From positions 1-48,907 of the forward strand of contig JANYHK010000080.1 of assembly GCA_025359105.1 (NCBI GenBank): a DNA stretch of 48,907 bases, read 5' to 3'. The position numbers were made by a program, and so were the translations under genes. Under the pieces are notes generated by a model. That model worked only from the letters and a program-made list of their open reading frames with translations. It was not told the DNA's origin and made no database searches. Every line of letters begins with the position of its first letter. The first letter of the stretch is position 1. The stretch comes from Myxococcales bacterium. Its GTDB lineage: Bacteria > Myxococcota_A > Polyangia > Polyangiales > Polyangiaceae. This document shows, piece by piece, positions 32,535 through 41,294 of this stretch.

Positions 32535-33455
32535 ATGTCCAAGCGCGTCGGTCTCTGCGTCGGCTTCGTTCTGGCGATCCTGTCGGTGGCGGCGACCCCT
32601 AGCTGCTCCGCGCCGGCGGCGCCCAACGGCGCGGGTGGGTCGAGCGGGTCGAGCGCCTCGAGCGGTTCAAGTGGCACCAGCGGCTCGAGCGGCTCGTCGG
32701 GGACCACCCCCGTTCAGGACATCGCGGAGAGCGAGCCGAACAATGGCCCCGACATGGCCGGCATGCAGAACGTAGGTGTGATCGACGGCTCGAAGACTCT
32801 CCGCATCAAGGGGCGCCTGGACAGCGGTGGCATGAACGCCACGGCCTACACGGGAGACTTCGACGGCTTCGCCTTCGAGATCAAGAGCGCGGGCGGTAGC
32901 CTCTCGACGACAGTCGACTGGACCGGCAGCGCGGACGTCGACGCGATCCTCTATGACTCCAACCTCAACGCGCTGGCGGGAGACAACACGGCTGCGAAGC
33001 CCATCTCCCAGAGCGCGCCGATCCCCGCTGGCAAGTACGCGCTCGTGCTCTTCTCGAAGGACCAGCCGGCGGACTGGACGCTCACGTTCGCGTACGGGAC
33101 GACCCCGCCGGGCAGCAGCGGAAGCAGTGGCACGTCGGGCGCCTCGGGTACGTCTGGCACGTCGGGCGGAACCGGCTGCATCGATGCGACCGTGTTGACC
33201 GGTGGGTACTGGCAGAAGAACAACTCGTTCGAGGAGATCCATTTCAAGGACGGAGGCAGCCTCGACGATGGCTACTATCTCCCGCCGTCCGGCACGGTTT
33301 GGTCCACGGGGACCTGGACGCTGTCTTGCCCCACGATCACCGCGACGATCGCGAACAAGCCGTACGCGTTCACGATCAGCGGGACGACGCTGACCGACAG
33401 CGGCGGTCGCACCTGGGCGCGCTGCGCGCCGCTCAGCAACGGCGAGTGCTTCTGA
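32535..33455 (+). CDS. Lipoprotein with two Ser/Gly linkers
   Basis: The 306-residue protein has GAAGGGG upstream of the ATG at 32535. The signal peptide ends near AATPSC. Two low-complexity linkers (about 35-58, SSGSSASSGSSGTSG type, and about 195-215) flank a middle domain at 60-193: SEPNNGPDMAGMQ ... GFAFEIKSAGG ... ADVDAILYDSNLN ... GKYALVLFS. This fits the bacterial pre-peptidase C-terminal (PPC-like) beta-sandwich found in secreted enzymes and surface proteins. The C-terminal 90 residues are beta-rich with a cysteine pair. No enzymatic motif is seen. Likely surface-exposed. Confidence 0.82.
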   Translation: MSKRVGLCVGFVLAILSVAATPSCSAPAAPNGAGGSSGSSASSGSSGTSGSSGSSGTTPVQDIAESEPNNGPDMAGMQNVGVIDGSKTLRIKGRLDSGGMNATAYTGDFDGFAFEIKSAGGSLSTTVDWTGSADVDAILYDSNLNALAGDNTAAKPISQSAPIPAGKYALVLFSKDQPADWTLTFAYGTTPPGSSGSSGTSGASGTSGTSGGTGCIDATVLTGGYWQKNNSFEEIHFKDGGSLDDGYYLPPSGTVWSTGTWTLSCPTITATIANKPYAFTISGTTLTDSGGRTWARCAPLSNGECF

Positions 33456-33508
33456 GCTGACCCGCCGAAAGTGCGCGGACGACGCACCAAGCGGCGTATC
33501 GTGCCGCC

Positions 33509-34093
33509 ATGCTCCCGCCGAGGGCCTATGTCGCACGCGCCTTCGCGCTCGCCGCGGTCGCCCTGGCGATCTGGCCGCGCCCGGTGCTGGCCAGGTGCCC
33601 CGACGAGGCCCCCGACGAGCCCGCGTGCGATCCCCTCGCCGCGATCATGATGCCGAGCGTCGCCGGCGCGGCGTACGTCCCGCGCGGCGGCCTCGATCCC
33701 TACGTCGGCGGTGGGATCGAGCTCGTCGGTTTCTCGTGGTCGAACAACAACGACGCGTTCGGTCCCTCGCAGGGCACCATTCGCTTCGGCGCGCTTTACA
33801 TGAAGGCCCGCGAGCAGCGCGAGATGCTCCTCTACCGGCTCGGCTGGGCGGTCTCGTTCGAGGGAAACGCGAGCCGCCGCTTCCTCATCCCTTACTGGGG
33901 CGGCGGCCTCGGCGCACTCTGGGAGACGGCGCTCGGAAACCGCGCGCTCGCCGAGGGGACGCTGGGCCTCTACCTTTTTTACGGCCGCAACGTCGTCGTC
34001 GACGCGGCGGGCACGATGGTCCTGCCGTTCACCGCCGTCGACAAGCTCCTCGGGCCGAAGGCCCAGCTCACGGCGAGCTTCAGCCTGTGGTGA
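33509..34093 (+). CDS. Secreted, probably outer-membrane beta-barrel protein
   Basis: The 194-residue protein has a signal peptide ([18 protein letters not shown]) and alternating aromatic/hydrophobic strands ([63 protein letters not shown]). The final strand ends in an aromatic residue, the usual signal for BAM recognition. Two cysteines near the mature N-terminus may form a disulfide. No family is recognised. It precedes the molybdenum-hydroxylase genes by 13 bases, with GAGGAGG in the gap, so it may be part of that operon. Confidence 0.7.
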   Translation: MLPPRAYVARAFALAAVALAIWPRPVLARCPDEAPDEPACDPLAAIMMPSVAGAAYVPRGGLDPYVGGGIELVGFSWSNNNDAFGPSQGTIRFGALYMKAREQREMLLYRLGWAVSFEGNASRRFLIPYWGGGLGALWETALGNRALAEGTLGLYLFYGRNVVVDAAGTMVLPFTAVDKLLGPKAQLTASFSLW

Positions 34094-34106
34094 GGAGGGC
34101 CACCCG

Positions 34107-34589
34107 ATGATCAGGCTGACGGTGAACGGTACGCCGCGCGAGGTCGACGTTCCCGACGACGTGCCGCTCCTCTGGGTCTTGCGCGAGGAGCTCGCGCTGA
34201 CCGGCACGAAGTTCGGCTGCGGCATGGCGCTGTGCGGCGCATGCACGGTGCACCTCGACGGCAAGCCGGTGCGTTCGTGCGTCACGCGCCTCCGCGAAGC
34301 GAGCGGCAAGGAGGTGACGACGATCGAGGGGGTGGCCGCGACGCCGATGCGCGTGCTCCAGGAGGCGTGGGCCCTCGAGGGGACGCCTCAGTGCGGGTAC
34401 TGCCAGCCCGGGCAGATCATGAGCGCGATCGCGCTGCTCCGGGCGAAACCGCGGCCGACCGACGCCGACGTCGACGCCGTCATGAGCGCGAACCTGTGCC
34501 GGTGCGCGACGTACGTGCGCATCCGAAGGGCCATCCACCGCGCGGCCGACATGCTGGCGGCCCCTCCGCCCGACGCGAACAAACCATGA
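34107..34589 (+). CDS. (2Fe-2S) subunit of an isoquinoline 1-oxidoreductase-like molybdenum hydroxylase
   Basis: The 160-residue small subunit carries two 2Fe-2S clusters. The N-terminal plant-ferredoxin type uses C38, C43, C46 and C58 ([15 protein letters not shown]). The C-terminal helical type uses C96, C99, C131 and C133 (CGYCQPG ... CRC). It passes electrons from the molybdenum centre of the large subunit. There is no signal peptide; such subunits usually travel to the periplasm with a Tat-targeted partner. GAGGAGG about 10 bases upstream supports the ATG at 34107, and the stop overlaps the large-subunit start (ATGA). Confidence 0.93.
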   Translation: MIRLTVNGTPREVDVPDDVPLLWVLREELALTGTKFGCGMALCGACTVHLDGKPVRSCVTRLREASGKEVTTIEGVAATPMRVLQEAWALEGTPQCGYCQPGQIMSAIALLRAKPRPTDADVDAVMSANLCRCATYVRIRRAIHRAADMLAAPPPDANKP

Positions 34590-36817
34590 CGGGCGAGCTC
34601 GGCCGGCGTGACGTGTTGCGGTACGGGCTCGGCGCGGGCGGCGCGCTCCTCGTGCAGATCGCGCTGCCGGGGTGCCGACCGGCGCGCTCCGCGGCGGACC
34701 CGCACGCGGGAGACTTCGTGCCCAACGCGTGGATCCGCGTGGCGCCCGATGACCGCGTCGCGTTCGTGCTCGATCGGGTCGAGATGGGGCAGGGGACGAT
34801 GACGTCGCACGCCCAGCTCGTGGCCGAGGAGCTCGAGATCGATCCCGCTCGCCTCGTCGTCGAGCTCGCTCCCGCCGACCGCGCGTACGACAACCCCGAC
34901 TCGCAGCTCGGCTTCCAGGTGACCGGCGGCAGCACGAGCGTGAGCACGTCCTATGATCCGCTCCGGACCGCAGCGGCGACCGCGCGCGAGATGCTAAAGG
35001 CGGCGGCAGCGAGGCGCTGGGGCGTGGGGCTCGCTTCGTGCGTCGCCGCCGACGGGGAGATCCGACATCCGCCCAGCGGGCGAAGCGCGCGGTACGGGGC
35101 GCTCGCGGCCGACGCTGCGCGCGAGCCGGTCCCCCCGCGTGCGCCGGAGCTGAAGCCGGCGAGCGCGTTCACCTGGATCGGAAAATCCGTTCCGCGCCTC
35201 GATGCGCCCTCGAAGCTGGACGGGAGCGCCGTCTACGGCATCGACGTGCGCCTTCCCGGGCTCCACACGGCGGTCGTCCTGCGCGCGCCGGCGCTAGGCG
35301 CCAAGATGAAGGGTTTCGACGCCGCCGGGGCGCGGCGCGAGCCGGGGATCACCGACGTGCTCGAGGTGCCGACCGGAGTCGCCGTCGTCGGCACGTCTTA
35401 CTGGCGCGCGCGCCGCGCCGCTGCGCTCGTGAAGGTCGAGTGGACTGCGGGGACCACGTCGCTCGACTCCGAGCTGCTGCGCCGCGCGCTCCGGAGCCGC
35501 CTCGCCCGCGACGCTCACAAGATGCGCACGGATGGCGACGTCGCCGCCGCCGAGCACGCCTCGTCGCAGATCATCGACGCCGTGTACGAGACGCCGTACC
35601 TCGCCCACGCCACGCTGGAGCCGCAGAACGCCACCGCCATCGTGAGGGACGGCCGCTGCGAGGTGTGGGCGCCGACGCAGTCGCTGGGCCTCGCGCGCGA
35701 GGCGCTCCGGCGCCTGACGGGGTACGCGTACGACGACATCGTCTTGCACCAGACGCTCCTCGGCGGCGGCTACGGCCGACGCCTCGCCCAGGATTACGTC
35801 GTGGAGGCGGCGACGATCGCGCTGCGGACGCGCAAGCCGGTCAAGGTCGTGTGGTCCCGCGAGGACGACATGGCGCACGATCACTACCGGCCGATGTCAG
35901 CCCACCTGCTCCGTGCGAGCTTCGCGCGGAGCGGCGCCGTGACGAGCTGGACGCACCGCGTGGCGGCGCAGTCGATCATCGCCCAGATCGCCGAAGAGTG
36001 GGGGCAGAGCCTCGTGCCCAACCGATTTCCCCTGTCGTTCAAGCGGGCCGCCGCGCGCGCGGCTGCGACGGCGTACGCCGGCAACGCCGTCCCCGACATG
36101 TCCGCTGTGGAGGGGGCGCGCGAGCTGGCCTATGCGATCCCGAACGTGTCGGTGGAGTTCGCGCCGGTGAACGTGGACGTCCCGGTCGGGTGGTGGCGCT
36201 CGATCGGCCACTCGAACAACGCGTTCGCCGTCGAGGCGTTCTTCGACGAGGTCGCGCGCGAGGCCAAGCGCGATCCGTTCGAGCTCCGGCGCGAGCTCCT
36301 CGCCGGCGCGCCGCGCCAGAGGGCCGTCCTCGAGCTGGCGGCGGAGAAGAGCGGCTGGGCCCACCCGCCGAAGAGCGGAATTTTTCGTGGGATCGCGCAG
36401 ACGACGGCGTTCGGTACCGCCATTTCGATGGTCGCTGAGGTCTCGGTGGAGGGGCGCCACGTGCGCGTGCATCGGGTCGTCGCCGCGGTGGATTGTGGGC
36501 GCGTCGTGAACCCGGATCTGGTGGCTACGCAGGTCGAAGGAGGCATCGGGTTCGGCCTCGGTGCGGCGCTCCACCAGGAGATCACGCTTCGGCAGGGCGC
36601 CGTCGTGCAGTCGAACTTCCACGACTTCCCATCGCTCCGCATGGTGGAGATGCCCGCCGTCGAGGTGCACCTCGTCGCGAGCGACGCGCACCCGAGCGGC
36701 ATCGGCGAGCCGGGTGTCCCGCTCGTGGCGCCGGCGGTGGCAAACGCGATCTTGCGGGCGACGGGATCGCCGGTGCGATCCATGCCGCTCCTCGGTGCCC
36801 TCAAGGAGGCCCGATGA
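34586..36817 (+). CDS. Molybdopterin-binding subunit of an isoquinoline 1-oxidoreductase-like enzyme
   Basis: The 743-residue protein is of the xanthine-dehydrogenase family, IorB/aldehyde-oxidase branch. The N-terminus has a twin-arginine signal ([14 protein letters not shown]) ending in a possible lipobox (ALPGC), so export as a folded complex and lipid anchoring are likely. Molybdopterin-cytosine-dinucleotide contacts include LGGGYGRR (about 390) and [10 protein letters not shown]; the C-terminal [18 protein letters not shown] carries the candidate catalytic Glu. The enzyme should hydroxylate an aldehyde or N-heteroaromatic ring; the substrate is not evident. It overlaps both neighbours as ATGA, coupling small subunit, large subunit and cytochrome. 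Confidence 0.93.
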   Translation: MTGELGRRDVLRYGLGAGGALLVQIALPGCRPARSAADPHAGDFVPNAWIRVAPDDRVAFVLDRVEMGQGTMTSHAQLVAEELEIDPARLVVELAPADRAYDNPDSQLGFQVTGGSTSVSTSYDPLRTAAATAREMLKAAAARRWGVGLASCVAADGEIRHPPSGRSARYGALAADAAREPVPPRAPELKPASAFTWIGKSVPRLDAPSKLDGSAVYGIDVRLPGLHTAVVLRAPALGAKMKGFDAAGARREPGITDVLEVPTGVAVVGTSYWRARRAAALVKVEWTAGTTSLDSELLRRALRSRLARDAHKMRTDGDVAAAEHASSQIIDAVYETPYLAHATLEPQNATAIVRDGRCEVWAPTQSLGLAREALRRLTGYAYDDIVLHQTLLGGGYGRRLAQDYVVEAATIALRTRKPVKVVWSREDDMAHDHYRPMSAHLLRASFARSGAVTSWTHRVAAQSIIAQIAEEWGQSLVPNRFPLSFKRAAARAAATAYAGNAVPDMSAVEGARELAYAIPNVSVEFAPVNVDVPVGWWRSIGHSNNAFAVEAFFDEVAREAKRDPFELRRELLAGAPRQRAVLELAAEKSGWAHPPKSGIFRGIAQTTAFGTAISMVAEVSVEGRHVRVHRVVAAVDCGRVVNPDLVATQVEGGIGFGLGAALHQEITLRQGAVVQSNFHDFPSLRMVEMPAVEVHLVASDAHPSGIGEPGVPLVAPAVANAILRATGSPVRSMPLLGALKEAR

Positions 36818-37374
36818 TGCGCCGCGCCGCGCCCTCCGTGTTCCTCCTCGCCGCGCTCTTCGCGACGCGGAGCCCCGCGGCCGCCGTCGACGCGCCGCCC
36901 GCGCCGCCGGGCGTGGGCGAGTTCGGCCCGATCGCCCGCGATCTCCTCTCGCCGCGCTGCGTGAACTGCCACCCCGCCGGCGACGCGCCCCTGGTCGGTG
37001 ATCACGGCCAGCCCCACCGGATGAACATCACGCGCGCCAGCGCCGAGGCGGGCCTGCCGTGCACGTCGTGCCACCGCGAGCAGAACTTCGACCGGCCGCA
37101 CGGCCCGCCGGGCGCGCCGAACTGGCACATGCCCTCGAAGGAGACGCCGATGGTCTTCGAGGGCAAGACGCCGCATGAGCTCTGCGAGACCTTGAAGGAT
37201 CCCGCAAGAAACGGCGGACGCACGCTCGCCGCGCTCCAGGAGCACTTCGCCATCGACCCGATCGTTCTGTGGTCGTTCGCGCCCGGCCCCGGTCGGACGC
37301 TCCCGCCGGTGCTGCACGCCGAGCTCGTCTCGCACGTGAGGCGCTGGATAGCCGCGGGCGCGCCGTGCCCGTAG
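36814..37374 (+). CDS. Secreted c-type cytochrome partner of the molybdenum hydroxylase
   Basis: The 186-residue protein has a signal peptide and two haem-c sites, CVNCH and CTSCH. The C-terminal part, [24 protein letters not shown], is typical of the cytochrome encoded with isoquinoline 1-oxidoreductase-type enzymes. It probably accepts electrons from the 2Fe-2S subunit in the periplasm. AAGGAGG sits 6 bases before the ATG at 36814, which overlaps the large-subunit stop (ATGA). No further redox genes follow. Confidence 0.9.
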   Translation: MMRRAAPSVFLLAALFATRSPAAAVDAPPAPPGVGEFGPIARDLLSPRCVNCHPAGDAPLVGDHGQPHRMNITRASAEAGLPCTSCHREQNFDRPHGPPGAPNWHMPSKETPMVFEGKTPHELCETLKDPARNGGRTLAALQEHFAIDPIVLWSFAPGPGRTLPPVLHAELVSHVRRWIAAGAPCP

Positions 37375-37438
37375 CGCCCGGCCGCTGGCGCCCGCGCGCT
37401 TGCTCCGCCCGACGCGGCGCGTGGTAGCCTCTGTGCTC

Positions 37439-38410
37439 ATGGCGAACCCAGCTCACGCGCGTCACGCGCTCCTGGCGGGCCTTCTTCTCGCACCTATCCT
37501 CGCCTGCCAGCTCTTCGTCACCTCCGACGTCTACCAATGCTCGAACGACGGCGATTGCGCGTCGCGGGGCGGCGAGTTCGCGAACAGAAAGTGCCTGGCG
37601 AGCGTCTGCGTCGCACGCGACGTCGCTGACGCGGACAAGGACGCGTCGACGTCGGACGCGAGCGACGCAGGCGACGCAGGCGATGCGGGCGGCGGCGGCC
37701 CGTTCGGATGCGCGGCCAACGTCTACCCTGAGGAGAATCCCCTCCGCCACGTCACCTATACGCGTGTCTTCCAGGACGTCACGGCCGGCACGCCGCTCAC
37801 GGCCATCGCCGTCCAGGTGTGCGCGATCATCGACCCGAACTGCACCGCGCCGCGCATCCAGGCGGACGGCGGGTTGACCCTTTTCCCGGACGTCGACGGC
37901 AAGGTCACGGTCGACGTCCTCTACGGATTCAACGGGCTCCTTCAAGTCACCGACATCGTCGATGGCGGCGGCAAGGTGACGCCCGCGCTGATTCAAGTGA
38001 CGCCCCCGGTCGTCGAAGACGCGGCGGTCGGACCGCCGGCTCTGATGGTCTCGCCGTCGGTCTTCGCCGGCGTGGCGGCGTCGGTGTTCGGCGGTGGAGC
38101 CGTCGATCCGACGCTGGGACACATCTTCTTCCGAACCCACGACTGCCTGGACCAAGGGCTCGCCGGGATCTCCGTGGACGCGGATCGCTCGGACCCGAAG
38201 ACGCGATCCTTCTATTTCACGAGCGGAAACATCCCTGATCCCGGCGCCGTCCAGACGGACAAAGGGGCCAAGGGGGGCATCCTCAACCTGCCCCCCGGCA
38301 CGATCAATCTCACCGCACGCTTCTTCGACACGAAGAAAAAGATGGGCAGCGTCGCGGTGAAGCTCCGTGCGGGGTTCGTCACGTACGTGATCGTCACCCC
38401 CACGCTCTGA
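37439..38410 (+). CDS. Lipoprotein of unknown function
   Basis: The 323-residue protein has a signal peptide with lipobox APILAC, an N-terminal Cys-rich segment (YQCSNDGDCASRGG ... CLASVCVA, about 35-60), an Asp/Ala/Ser-rich linker and a beta-rich body (VTYTRVFQDVTAGTPLTAIA ... VLYGFNGLLQVTDIVDGGG). The body resembles the carboxypeptidase-regulatory-like/transthyretin-type beta sandwich in its strand pattern, but I would not assign it. It follows the cytochrome gene by 64 bases and is followed by 200 bp without a convincing gene before the next kinase. Confidence 0.78.
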   Translation: MANPAHARHALLAGLLLAPILACQLFVTSDVYQCSNDGDCASRGGEFANRKCLASVCVARDVADADKDASTSDASDAGDAGDAGGGGPFGCAANVYPEENPLRHVTYTRVFQDVTAGTPLTAIAVQVCAIIDPNCTAPRIQADGGLTLFPDVDGKVTVDVLYGFNGLLQVTDIVDGGGKVTPALIQVTPPVVEDAAVGPPALMVSPSVFAGVAASVFGGGAVDPTLGHIFFRTHDCLDQGLAGISVDADRSDPKTRSFYFTSGNIPDPGAVQTDKGAKGGILNLPPGTINLTARFFDTKKKMGSVAVKLRAGFVTYVIVTPTL

Positions 38411-38610
38411 AGCCATGGCCGCCCCCATCCACGACGCCGCGTCGGCCCTGCTCCTGCGGGGCTACTTCGAGCACCATGTGCGAGGGTGTGCCGGGCGCGT
38501 TGAGCTCAGCCGTCCAAAGAATCGTGGCGCCGGGGGCGATCTTTGGTGAAAATGCATCTGTGCTCGGTGTGGAGGGGGGCAGGGAGTCGGGATCCCCCCG
38601 CACGGCCGGG

Positions 38611-40296
38611 ATGCCCATGAGCGAACTAACTCGCGATCCCCGCGTCCTCGGACCCTATCGAATCATCGCCGGCCTCGGGACGGGCGGCATGGCGCGCGTG
38701 TACCTCGCGCTCTCGCAGAAGCCGGGGTTCGACAAGCTGTTCGTCCTGAAGCTGCTGCGCGAGGAGCTCGTCGCCGACGAGGAGTACCGATCGATGTTCC
38801 TGAACGAGGCCCGCGTCGCGGCGCGCCTCAACCATCCGAACGTCGTTCACACGTACGAGATCGGTGTCGAGAATGACCACCACTTCATCGCGATGGAGTA
38901 CCTCGAGGGTCAGCCGCTCAACGCGATCGTGTCCCGCGTGGGGCGGAAGAAGATGCCGCTCCCCATTCACCTGCGGATCCTCTGCGAGATCCTCGCGGGG
39001 CTCGACTACGCGCACACGCTGACGGCGTACGACGGAACGCCGCTCATGATCGTTCATCGCGACGTGAGCCCGCAGAACGTCTTCGTGACCTACCCCGGGC
39101 AGGTGAAGCTCGTCGACTTCGGGATCGCCAAGGTCGCGGGGGCCGCCGTGCTCACGCGCGAAGGGGTCATGAAGGGCAAGATCAGCTACATGGCTCCGGA
39201 GCAGGCCATGGCGCTGCCGCTCGATGGGCGCGCCGACGTCTTCTCGGTCGGCGTGATGCTCTGGGAGGCGATCACCCAGGCGCGCTTCTTTCCGGTCGGC
39301 GACTCCGAAGGCGCCGTGCTGCAGCGGCGGCTCAGCGGCGACGAGAAGAAGGTCAAGGAGGTCAACCCGAACGCCCCCGACGAGCTCGTCGCGATCTGCG
39401 AGAAGGCGATGGCGCTCGATCGTACCAAGCGCTTCGCCAGCGCCGCGGAGCTCCGGGACGTGATCGAGGCGTACCTCAAGAAGACGTCGAATCCCGGCCC
39501 GCTCGAGGTCGGCGCCTTCCTCGAAAAGCACTTCGGCGCGGACCGCGTCAAGATCGCGGCCGTCGTCGCCGAGACGGTGAAGAGCGGCCCGACGTCGGCG
39601 CCGATCCGGATGATCTCGACGCCTCCGCCGCCCAAGGACTCGAGCCCGCAAAACCCCCCGCCGCCATCCGTCGCGCGTGAGAGTGACGGCGCGCACCTCG
39701 TGGAGACGAAGGACGCGCCGGTCCCGCCGACGTTGCCCGTGCGCCGCAAGTCGCGGCAGATCGCGGCGGTCGTGAGCGTCCTCGGCATCGGCGCCATCGT
39801 GACCGCGGCGCTCTTCGGCTGGCCACGCAAGCGGCCGCTGCCCGTCACGACCGCGGCCGCGCTCAGTCCCGAGCCGAACGTCGGCGCACCGATCACGCCG
39901 CCCGCGCCCGCTCCGCCTGCGTCCGCCGATCCTGCTGCTGCGCCGTCGAGCGACGGGACCGTGGTCGTCACGTTCGACGTGTCCCCACCCGGCGCGCGCG
40001 TCATGCTCGACGGCAAGCCCCTTGCGCCGCCGTTCGAGGTGAAGCGGCCGGTGGACGGCAACGCGCACCGGCTCGACGTGTCGGCGCGCGGCTACGCGGC
40101 GCAGTCACGCGCCGTGTCGTTCGATCGCGACCATGCCGAGAGCGTCGCCCTGGTGCGCGGCGGCGGGGGAGGGGCGCGACCCGCGACCGGCAAGGTGGGG
40201 CCGTCGACGCCCGATCCGACCGACGTGGACCTCAACAAGGAACCGCGCGGCGGCAAGACGAAGCGACCGATCGACGACCAGGATCCCTACAAATGA
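38611..40296 (+). CDS. Membrane-anchored Ser/Thr protein kinase with periplasmic PEGA domain
   Basis: From the ATG at 38611 (38617 is equally possible) the protein has 561 residues. Kinase motifs: GLGTGGMARVYL (21-32), K47 in VLK, HRDVSPQN (149-156), DFG (169-171), APE (195-197). A Pro/Ser juxtamembrane region precedes one membrane helix (about 384-403). After a Pro/Ala linker comes a PEGA domain (449-516: VVVTFDVSPPGARVMLDGKP) and a basic tail ending DDQDPYK, similar to the DNPY end of the kinase at 21289. It is predicted catalytically active. Its stop overlaps the start of a TPR/PEGA protein (ATGA). The upstream 200 bp hold no supported gene. Confidence 0.95.
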   Translation: MPMSELTRDPRVLGPYRIIAGLGTGGMARVYLALSQKPGFDKLFVLKLLREELVADEEYRSMFLNEARVAARLNHPNVVHTYEIGVENDHHFIAMEYLEGQPLNAIVSRVGRKKMPLPIHLRILCEILAGLDYAHTLTAYDGTPLMIVHRDVSPQNVFVTYPGQVKLVDFGIAKVAGAAVLTREGVMKGKISYMAPEQAMALPLDGRADVFSVGVMLWEAITQARFFPVGDSEGAVLQRRLSGDEKKVKEVNPNAPDELVAICEKAMALDRTKRFASAAELRDVIEAYLKKTSNPGPLEVGAFLEKHFGADRVKIAAVVAETVKSGPTSAPIRMISTPPPPKDSSPQNPPPPSVARESDGAHLVETKDAPVPPTLPVRRKSRQIAAVVSVLGIGAIVTAALFGWPRKRPLPVTTAAALSPEPNVGAPITPPAPAPPASADPAAAPSSDGTVVVTFDVSPPGARVMLDGKPLAPPFEVKRPVDGNAHRLDVSARGYAAQSRAVSFDRDHAESVALVRGGGGGARPATGKVGPSTPDPTDVDLNKEPRGGKTKRPIDDQDPYK

Positions 40297-41294
40297 AGCG
40301 AGCCACCTCGAAGATCCTCGCGGCGGCGCTCGCGGCGGCGCTCGCGGGCACCTCCGTTGCGCCGCCGGCGCGCGCCGAGGAGCCCGACAAGAAGGCGACC
40401 GAGGACGCGCGCAGCCGGTTCCTTCGCGGCGTCGATCTCTACCGCGACGGCGACTACCGCGGCGCCCTCATCGAGTTCAACCGCGCGTACCAGACGGCGC
40501 CGAACTTCCGCGTCCTGTTCAACATCGGGCAGACCTGCGTAGAGCTCCAGGACTACGCGTGCGGCCTCAAGGCGTTCGAGAAGTACCTCACCGACGCCAA
40601 ATCGGAAGGGCCGGCCGATCGCCGCGCGACCGCCGAGAGCGAGGTGAAGCGTCTGCAGAAGCTCGTAGGCACCCTTCGCATCGTCGTCGACCAGCCGGGC
40701 GCGGAGGTCCTCGTCGACAACGTGTCGATCGGTCGGACGCCGCTGGCCGAGCCCATCCTCGTGGGGGCCGGCCGGCGGATGATCCAGGTCGTCTTGGCGC
40801 CGAACCCCACGGCGGTGCGGGCCGTCGACGTCGCCGGCGGCGATCGCCTCGACGTCAAGATCGAGCTCGGTGAGGCGCCGAAGCGCGAGCCGCGGCCGGC
40901 GACGACGCCACCGCCGCAGGTCTTGCCCGAGCCTCGCCGCGAGCCGCCGCCGGAGCCGCGTGCCAACACCGCCATGTGGATCGGCGTCGGCGTGACCGGC
41001 GCGCTGACCGCCGGCACGGTCGTCTTCGGCCTCCTCACGCTGTCGGCGAAGAAGGACCTCGACGGCCTAGCCGGCAAGCTCGACGTCAAGACGGGCGACA
41101 TGGACGACGCGCGCTCCAAGGTGAAGAGGGACGCGCTCGTGACCGACGTCCTCGGCGCCGCGGCGATCGTCGGCGCCGGCATCACCACCTACCTCGCCCT
41201 CTCGGGTAGCGGCGCGAGCCGGACCGGGGCGACCGCGCCCAGCGTGCACGTAGCGATCTCGCCGTTCGGCGGCTCCGTGTACGGTCAGTTCTGA
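40293..41294 (+). CDS. Secreted TPR/PEGA protein with two C-terminal membrane segments
   Basis: The 333-residue protein has a signal peptide (AALAGTSVAPPARA), TPR repeats (FLRGVDLYRDGDYRGALIEF ... CVELQDYACGLKAFEKYL), a PEGA domain (GTLRIVVDQPGAEVLVDNVS), a Pro/Glu/Arg linker, and two membrane segments (about 228-250 and 285-305). It is translationally coupled to the kinase before it and has the same domain order as the proteins at 8687 and 20294. The kinase also has a periplasmic PEGA domain, so the two could interact there; this is inferred, not shown. The last 10 bases overlap the convergent phosphoesterase gene. Confidence 0.88.
   Translation: MKRATSKILAAALAAALAGTSVAPPARAEEPDKKATEDARSRFLRGVDLYRDGDYRGALIEFNRAYQTAPNFRVLFNIGQTCVELQDYACGLKAFEKYLTDAKSEGPADRRATAESEVKRLQKLVGTLRIVVDQPGAEVLVDNVSIGRTPLAEPILVGAGRRMIQVVLAPNPTAVRAVDVAGGDRLDVKIELGEAPKREPRPATTPPPQVLPEPRREPPPEPRANTAMWIGVGVTGALTAGTVVFGLLTLSAKKDLDGLAGKLDVKTGDMDDARSKVKRDALVTDVLGAAAIVGAGITTYLALSGSGASRTGATAPSVHVAISPFGGSVYGQF

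Noticed and set aside
38415-38549. 44-codon frame (MAAPIHDAASALLLRGYFEH...) upstream of the third kinase
   Set aside because: No ribosome-binding site and no family; its end lies in a sequence more likely to be the kinase promoter region.
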